Shown piece by piece: positions 46,501 through 51,169 of a DNA stretch of 51,169 nt (positions within the stretch are counted from its first letter, which is position 1; every line of letters begins with the position of its first letter). The notes under the pieces were generated by a model. It made no database searches. It was not told the origin of the DNA and saw only the letters and a list, made by a program, of their open reading frames with translations. The position numbers were made by a program, and so were the translations under genes. Origin of the DNA: Funneliformis mosseae (Eukaryota > Glomeromycota > Glomeromycetes > Glomerales > Glomeraceae); the NCBI GenBank assembly GCA_910592005.1, contig CAJVPP010000081.1:1-51169 (forward strand), given 5' to 3'.

Positions 46501-47999
46501 TTAATGAATAATCAATATTATTAATATTATTAGTATTTTTAACTTAGTTAACATTTTTATTTATTTTATTATTATATTTTATTATTATTAATTATTAAAT
46601 TATTATTATTATTAAATTAGAATTTATCTTTTATATTTATCTTAATGTTATAAAATAGTTTAGCATTAGATAATAATTTCTTATAATTGTATTTTTGTAT
46701 AAAAAATATAGAAATTTATTCTTACAAAGAGTAAAGATAACAGTAACAACTTAATAGTTTGAGTTTAAGACTTAAAATCCAATATTAAGGATTATTAAGG
46801 ATACAAATCTTTACAATAAAAGAATCTTTTTCTAAAACTACATATATTAAAATCCTTTAACATATTAATTGTATTTATTGTATTTACAAATTGTTAAAGT
46901 TATTTACTTATTTAAAGTATAAATCTAAGTTGATTGTAATATGACTTATTCCATAATAACTTAGTAGTTTCTTACACATTACTCCCTATTATTAAGTCAT
47001 TGTTGCCTTAAATTTAACAGACTGAGCATAGAGTTAACAATGGTTATTTAATAAAATATTAAAACTAAATTTAAGCAATATAATTTTCAGTTAATTATTA
47101 TTTTTGCAAAATTAATTAGTATAAATTAACTATTAAATATATTAATTAATAAACCTTTTAAAGATAATTTACAAAAAGAATGCATAAATAGATAAATAAA
47201 GATAATTCAAATATAATTGCAATAGGTAATTTAAAAAAACAAAGATTAGCAATATATATGGATAAGTCAAAAGATATTAGAATATTTTTTTAAATTAAAT
47301 TATCTTTATTCATTTAAAAATATTCTATTTTTAATTTGTTAAATAGATTAGAAAATAATATAATATATAAAATAATTGATAAATTGATTGAAAAATATGA
47401 AAAAAAAAATTTAAAAGAGTTAAATAATAATATTAAAATTTTTAACAATTAATAATTTAATTCAAAATAAAAATTTTCTTACATTTTTTTTTACATTTTA
47501 TTAAAAATTCATATCAGTTCTAAAAGTAAAGAGAATAAAATGTTAAAAATATTTCTTATTATTAATATATTAAATTTAAAAAATACATTTATTTGCTATT
47601 ACTCATCTTTACAAAAATTAAAAGTTAATAACTAGACAGATTATAAGAAATATATTAAAAAAACCTAAGAAAATATAAATATTAATATTAAGAATGCTAA
47701 GAGGTAAAAAAAAAATTCAATAAATGAATCTTATAAAAGAAAAGAAATGTTATTTAACAAATTAAGAGTGAAAAATTAGTTATTAGAAATAAAAAAAATT
47801 AAGAAATTAATCAAATTTAGTTTAAATATTAGTGTTTAGTCTATTCATTTAAATTTATTAAATTTTTTAATTTTGTTTTTTATTTTCTTAAAAAAATTTC
47901 ATTTTTTAAAAAAAATAAAAAAAATATTTTGGAATTAAAAATAAAATGATTATTTATAATCATCTATTTATATAACTCTGAACTAAAAATAGTATTATA

Positions 48000-48110
48000 A
48001 TTAGTTGCAATTATGTGATACTTTTATTACTAGTTACAACTAGTTATAACTCAATTTTTATTAAAATCTATTAATATTGTAACTAGTTACAATTTTGTAA
48101 TATTTATTTA
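48000..48110. repeat. Cluster of AACTAGTTACAA words
   Basis: The palindrome-like word ACTAGTTACAA occurs at about 48031 and about 48080, with related TAGTTGCAATTATG and TAGTTATAACTC nearby, inside AT desert 2. Possibly the end of a decayed transposon. Confidence 0.35.
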
Positions 48111-48618
48111 TCTTGTTTTTAATAAATCTAAGTTAAATTCTTTAAATTCTCTAAATATTTTATTACTAATTAAATTCTACAACTATTTTATTTATGCTAA
48201 ATCTACTAATATTAATAATTAAAATAATAATTAATTAATAATATAAATTGATTAATAATATGAAAAAAAAGTGTTAACATCTTCTAATTTTTTATATAAT
48301 TTTTATTTAATTTATAACTTTTAGTTATATATATTTTATTAGAAGTTAATTTTTAATTAATTATTTTTTTATTATAATATATACAATATATACAATATAT
48401 TTAAAAAATATTTTTATATAGTAACAAATATTAATTACAAAGCAAATAATAATATTTATAATATAATTCAAAAATATTTATTTATTTTTTAATAACTATA
48501 AAAAATTCTTTGATAAATAATTGTTAAAATAAAAATAAAGAAACTTTTAAATTTTTTAAGAAAATAAACTACTTTGTAATAAAAAAAAAATTATAAAGAA
48601 AATTTTTTAGGATTAATA

Positions 48619-48647
48619 CTAGCCGTTGAGCCCATGCTTCGCAACGG
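48619..48647 (-). other. Helitron 3' terminus: hairpin and CTAG end
   Basis: Minus strand: CCGTTG (48647-48642), a 13-base loop, CAACGG (48628-48623), then CTAG (48622-48619) and T. The stem is perfect, so the terminus is well preserved although the coding part is broken. Confidence 0.8.
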
Positions 48648-48862
48648 TATATATACACGTGATATCATCGTTATGACAGTTAAATGCTTTAGCAATCAGT
48701 AGTACAGCATTCAGTGACTTGGCAAATCAAGACAGTTCAAAATTAAAATTTTTTAATGTATCGAATATTACAATAAATCAACTATCATACATTGCATTAC
48801 TCAATAAATGTTTTCACATAAAAGTATTTAAAAATGTATTTTTTGTCATTACAAAACATTGT
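48648..48862. other. Helitron 3' non-coding sequence
   Basis: Between the helicase stop (minus) and the terminal hairpin. No gene; the plus frame at 48719-48958 is a shadow. Confidence 0.5.
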
Positions 48863-51169
48863 CTATTGAAATACTTCAGTATACACGACGTTTTTTGTTT
48901 GGCATTGCCAGTCATGATTAAGGAGAACCTTTATGCATTGATTCGAAGTGATTCTTGATAAGGCAACGTATAACTGTCTATGCGAAAAAACGGGCTGCGG
49001 TAAATAAAGACCTACATGATTTAACGTTTGATCTTGCGATTTATTGACTGTCATGGAGAAGGCAACACATATCAGAAATTGGCGCCGATTTAAAACAAAG
49101 AGCAAACTGGTGTCAGAAGGTGTTAATGTAATACATGATATGAAGACACGCCTACTCACTTGTAGACCGGTGATAACTTCAGCATCGATTACTTTACTAT
49201 AAAGGCCACGACAAATTAATCATGTCCTATTGCAAAGACCTTCTGAAGGATTTAAGTTTCGTAGGAGTATGATCGGAACTCCCACTTTCAATCTCAAATC
49301 ACCAGGAGGAAGACCAGGAATTTTCAATGATCTTAAAAATTCTGAGGCATATAGTTGAGGTTGGTCTGTATTGCTATCATCTGTTAAATCTATAAAGTCC
49401 GCGCTAGTATATGTATGAAATTCACCTGGATATTGATTCATTATTAGGATTGAGATACGTTCAACATCATCATTTTTTGGAGTCAAAATAGCCCTGCCAA
49501 CCATATAATCCATATTTGCTGAATTTTCAATTAAATTTGGATAAACAAAATCAATAAGATCAGATAATTCACTATCAGGGATTATCATAGCAGAAGGGAG
49601 TTCAATCACATCCTCTGTATCTGGAATAACAGGATATTTACCATTACCAATCTGCAAAAGAAAGTTAGCAAAGTTGGTCTGTCTTTGATTCTCACTGGTA
49701 TCATTAAACTGATGAAGTCTCAAATTAATTGATAACTTCATCACCTTCATGTGTCTCCATAAAGATGAACAACTCAAACTTGATGAAACGACCTCAGCAC
49801 GTGACGCACGTAGTATTACAGGAAGTACCTGACAAAAATCACCTCCAAATACAAAGACTTTACTTCCAAAAAGTTTATCAACTTGAGTAATATCGCAAAA
49901 CGTCCGATCCAATACTTCAAAAGCAAATTTATGAATCATTGGGGCCTCGTCCCAAATGAAAAGCTTTGCCAAAATAATTAGACAGGCTTCTTTACTGTTT
50001 TGTGGAATGTTATACGTTAAAGATTCATTGAGTTTAAGCAGAATCTTGAATCGGCTATGTGTAGTCCTACCACTTGTTATCAAAAGTGCAGCAATTCTGG
50101 ATGATGCTACTGCTACAGCAATGTCACCAGATGATCTAACAGTTGACAGCAAGATATTATACAAAAAAGTCTTTCCAGTACCACCTGGACCATCTATGAA
50201 GAAACATCCATCTGCACATGCAACTGCATGCATAACAGCTTCGTATATATTACGTTAATCATCATTCAATAGTAGAACATTTCGCATGACGTCATCTCTA
50301 AGCTGAGCAATATTATACGATCTTTCTTTCCAGATTAATTGATTCAAATCCTCACTATCATAATTAATATCCAAAGATCTTGGTAGAGGAATCGGCATAT
50401 TTGGAAAATCTCTTAGTGATTTTCCATTGAGTAAAAGACAATCTTCCAATTGATAGAACGCTTCACATTCAATTGCATAACTTATAGTTTCGTTTGGGTT
50501 TGTATTGATACATTATTATGATAATAAATATCTTCGCATAAGGCTAATTTGTGATCATTCCATAATACTTCAGGATTCACCGGCTGGCAGAAAAGAAGAA
50601 TAGAGGCAAAAAGATTTCGCAATTATTTACCTGATTGTATTGTACTTGTTTCAAGTAAACATGCATTCCATTCATCATCATCCTGAAGAAGAGACAAATG
50701 AATGCAAGCTTCTTTGAAGCTACTACAAATACAACTGTTTACTGTCTTTAGGTCATCAAAGCTAGTTGCACCTTTAACGTGGGTTAGTAAGGTGCGAAGG
50801 TAATATCTTTCACCTTCTGAAGGCTGCACTATGTAAAGTCTTCCAATCGCAGATGCCCCATTCTTACGGGGGTTTCATATATGGTTAGTCTTATTCCAAG
50901 TATAATGAACAAGAAACTCGCCATAAGTGTATGTATGGGCTGCAACATCTTCTAAGTTTGCCTGGAATCAAGCCATCAGGGTCATTTTACGTGAGTTAGT
51001 ACAATCTATAACGCATTGAAGATCTTCTCCTTTCCAGAAAGTAGTAGACTGTTGATCCGGAAGATGAACAGCAAGCCGTTGTACTGTTGGAAAGCGACCA
51101 TGCATCTTGTAATGGAAAATCCTCCAAATGCTTTCAGAAGACGAAACGTATCTTGCGTCAAGATACATT
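48863..51169 (-). pseudogene. Helitron Pif1-like helicase, broken and cut by the window edge
   Basis: Helicase motifs in order on the minus strand: Walker A GPGGTGKT (about 50165-50188), Walker B FIWDEAPM (about 49935-49960), GGDFCQVLPV (about 49822-49851), and the C-terminal block with MTVNKSQ, then QLYVALSR, about 48950-49060. Upstream pieces (50255-51168) match the region before the helicase core in Helitron proteins. One reading frame covers most of it, broken by stops at 49220-49222 (expected Arg), 50255-50257 and 50623-50625 (expected Gln), 50875-50877 and 50968-50970 (expected Trp), plus one frameshift near 50500. Not functional. Confidence 0.85.

Larger units (their letters stand above)
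41041..48618. other. AT desert 2
   Basis: About 7.6 kb of extremely AT-rich DNA with no supported gene. Small islands of higher complexity are seen: 44715-44850 and 46058-46500 (pogo relic), 45290-45870 (direct repeats) and 46920-47050. It ends abruptly at the Helitron terminus at 48619. Confidence 0.6.
48619..51169 (-). mobile_element. Helitron, 3' part (continues past the window)
   Basis: On the minus strand the element ends at 48619 with CTAG followed by T, preceded by a 6-bp hairpin, and carries a Pif1-type helicase relic upstream. Helitrons transpose by rolling circle, end in CTRR with a short hairpin and insert between A and T. The Rep (HUH nuclease) part would lie beyond the right edge of the window. 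Confidence 0.8.

Noticed and set aside
35640..48618. Mitochondrial DNA insertion or centromere as an explanation of the AT deserts
   Set aside because: No mitochondrial gene, tRNA or rRNA could be seen, and no regular satellite; transposase motifs favour decayed repeats. A centromeric role cannot be tested from sequence alone.
49956..50258. Plus frame opposite the Helitron helicase
   Set aside because: Antisense of the Walker A region; no independent support.
1..51169. CRISPR arrays, tRNA and rRNA genes
   Set aside because: No regular spacer array, and no cloverleaf or rRNA-like segment was recognised on either strand by eye.

Overview
The window reads as nuclear DNA of an AT-rich filamentous fungus. 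The best fit is an arbuscular mycorrhizal fungus of the Rhizophagus / Glomeromycotina type. The clues are short GT-AG introns in an AT-rich background, a MATA-type HMG-box gene, an Nramp metal transporter with small exons, old LINE, Helitron and pogo-type elements, and a CCCTAA telomere-like run. The organism assignment is inference; no marker gene settles it.

Layout. 1-8.3 kb: the end of a pogo/Tigger-like transposon, a 30-bp minisatellite, then a nearly full-length but dead L1-like LINE (two overlapping ORFs, endonuclease, reverse transcriptase, RNase H, poly-A tail). 8.4-13.4 kb: short inverted-repeat elements, a 460-bp foldback element, a small hypothetical gene and coding relics. 13.4-18.8 kb: ordinary genes, namely a secreted cysteine-rich protein (2 exons), a single-pass membrane protein and, convergent to it, an HMG-box transcription factor. 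19.9-32.0 kb: a multigene family. Three tandem two-exon copies lie on the minus strand (a segmental triplication), followed by two diverged paralogues on the plus strand. 32.8-34.9 kb: a seven-exon Nramp transporter, reconstructed exon by exon with all phases agreeing. 35.1-48.6 kb: two extremely AT-rich deserts around one intact gene, the sixth family member. The deserts hold an interstitial telomere-like repeat and a decayed pogo transposase. 48.6-51.2 kb: the 3' part of a Helitron with its terminal hairpin and CTAG end, carrying a broken Pif1-type helicase.

The most interesting system is the six-member family. All members share a helical N-terminal half, a central glycine/alanine-rich hydrophobic hairpin, and a C-terminal helical half with an aromatic-W-x-x-Q-I motif. 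This architecture resembles alpha-helical pore-forming proteins (Hbl/Nhe/ClyA-like) or apolipoprotein-L-like membrane proteins. No signal peptide is evident. Function is unknown. The locus shows tandem duplication, variable 15-bp coding repeats at the N-terminus, frameshifted copies and a conserved near-palindrome upstream of two copies.

A second theme is decay. In the LINE, Helitron and pogo relics the premature stops sit mostly where Trp, Gln or Arg codons are expected, as C-to-T transitions would produce. The AT deserts look like the end point of the same process.
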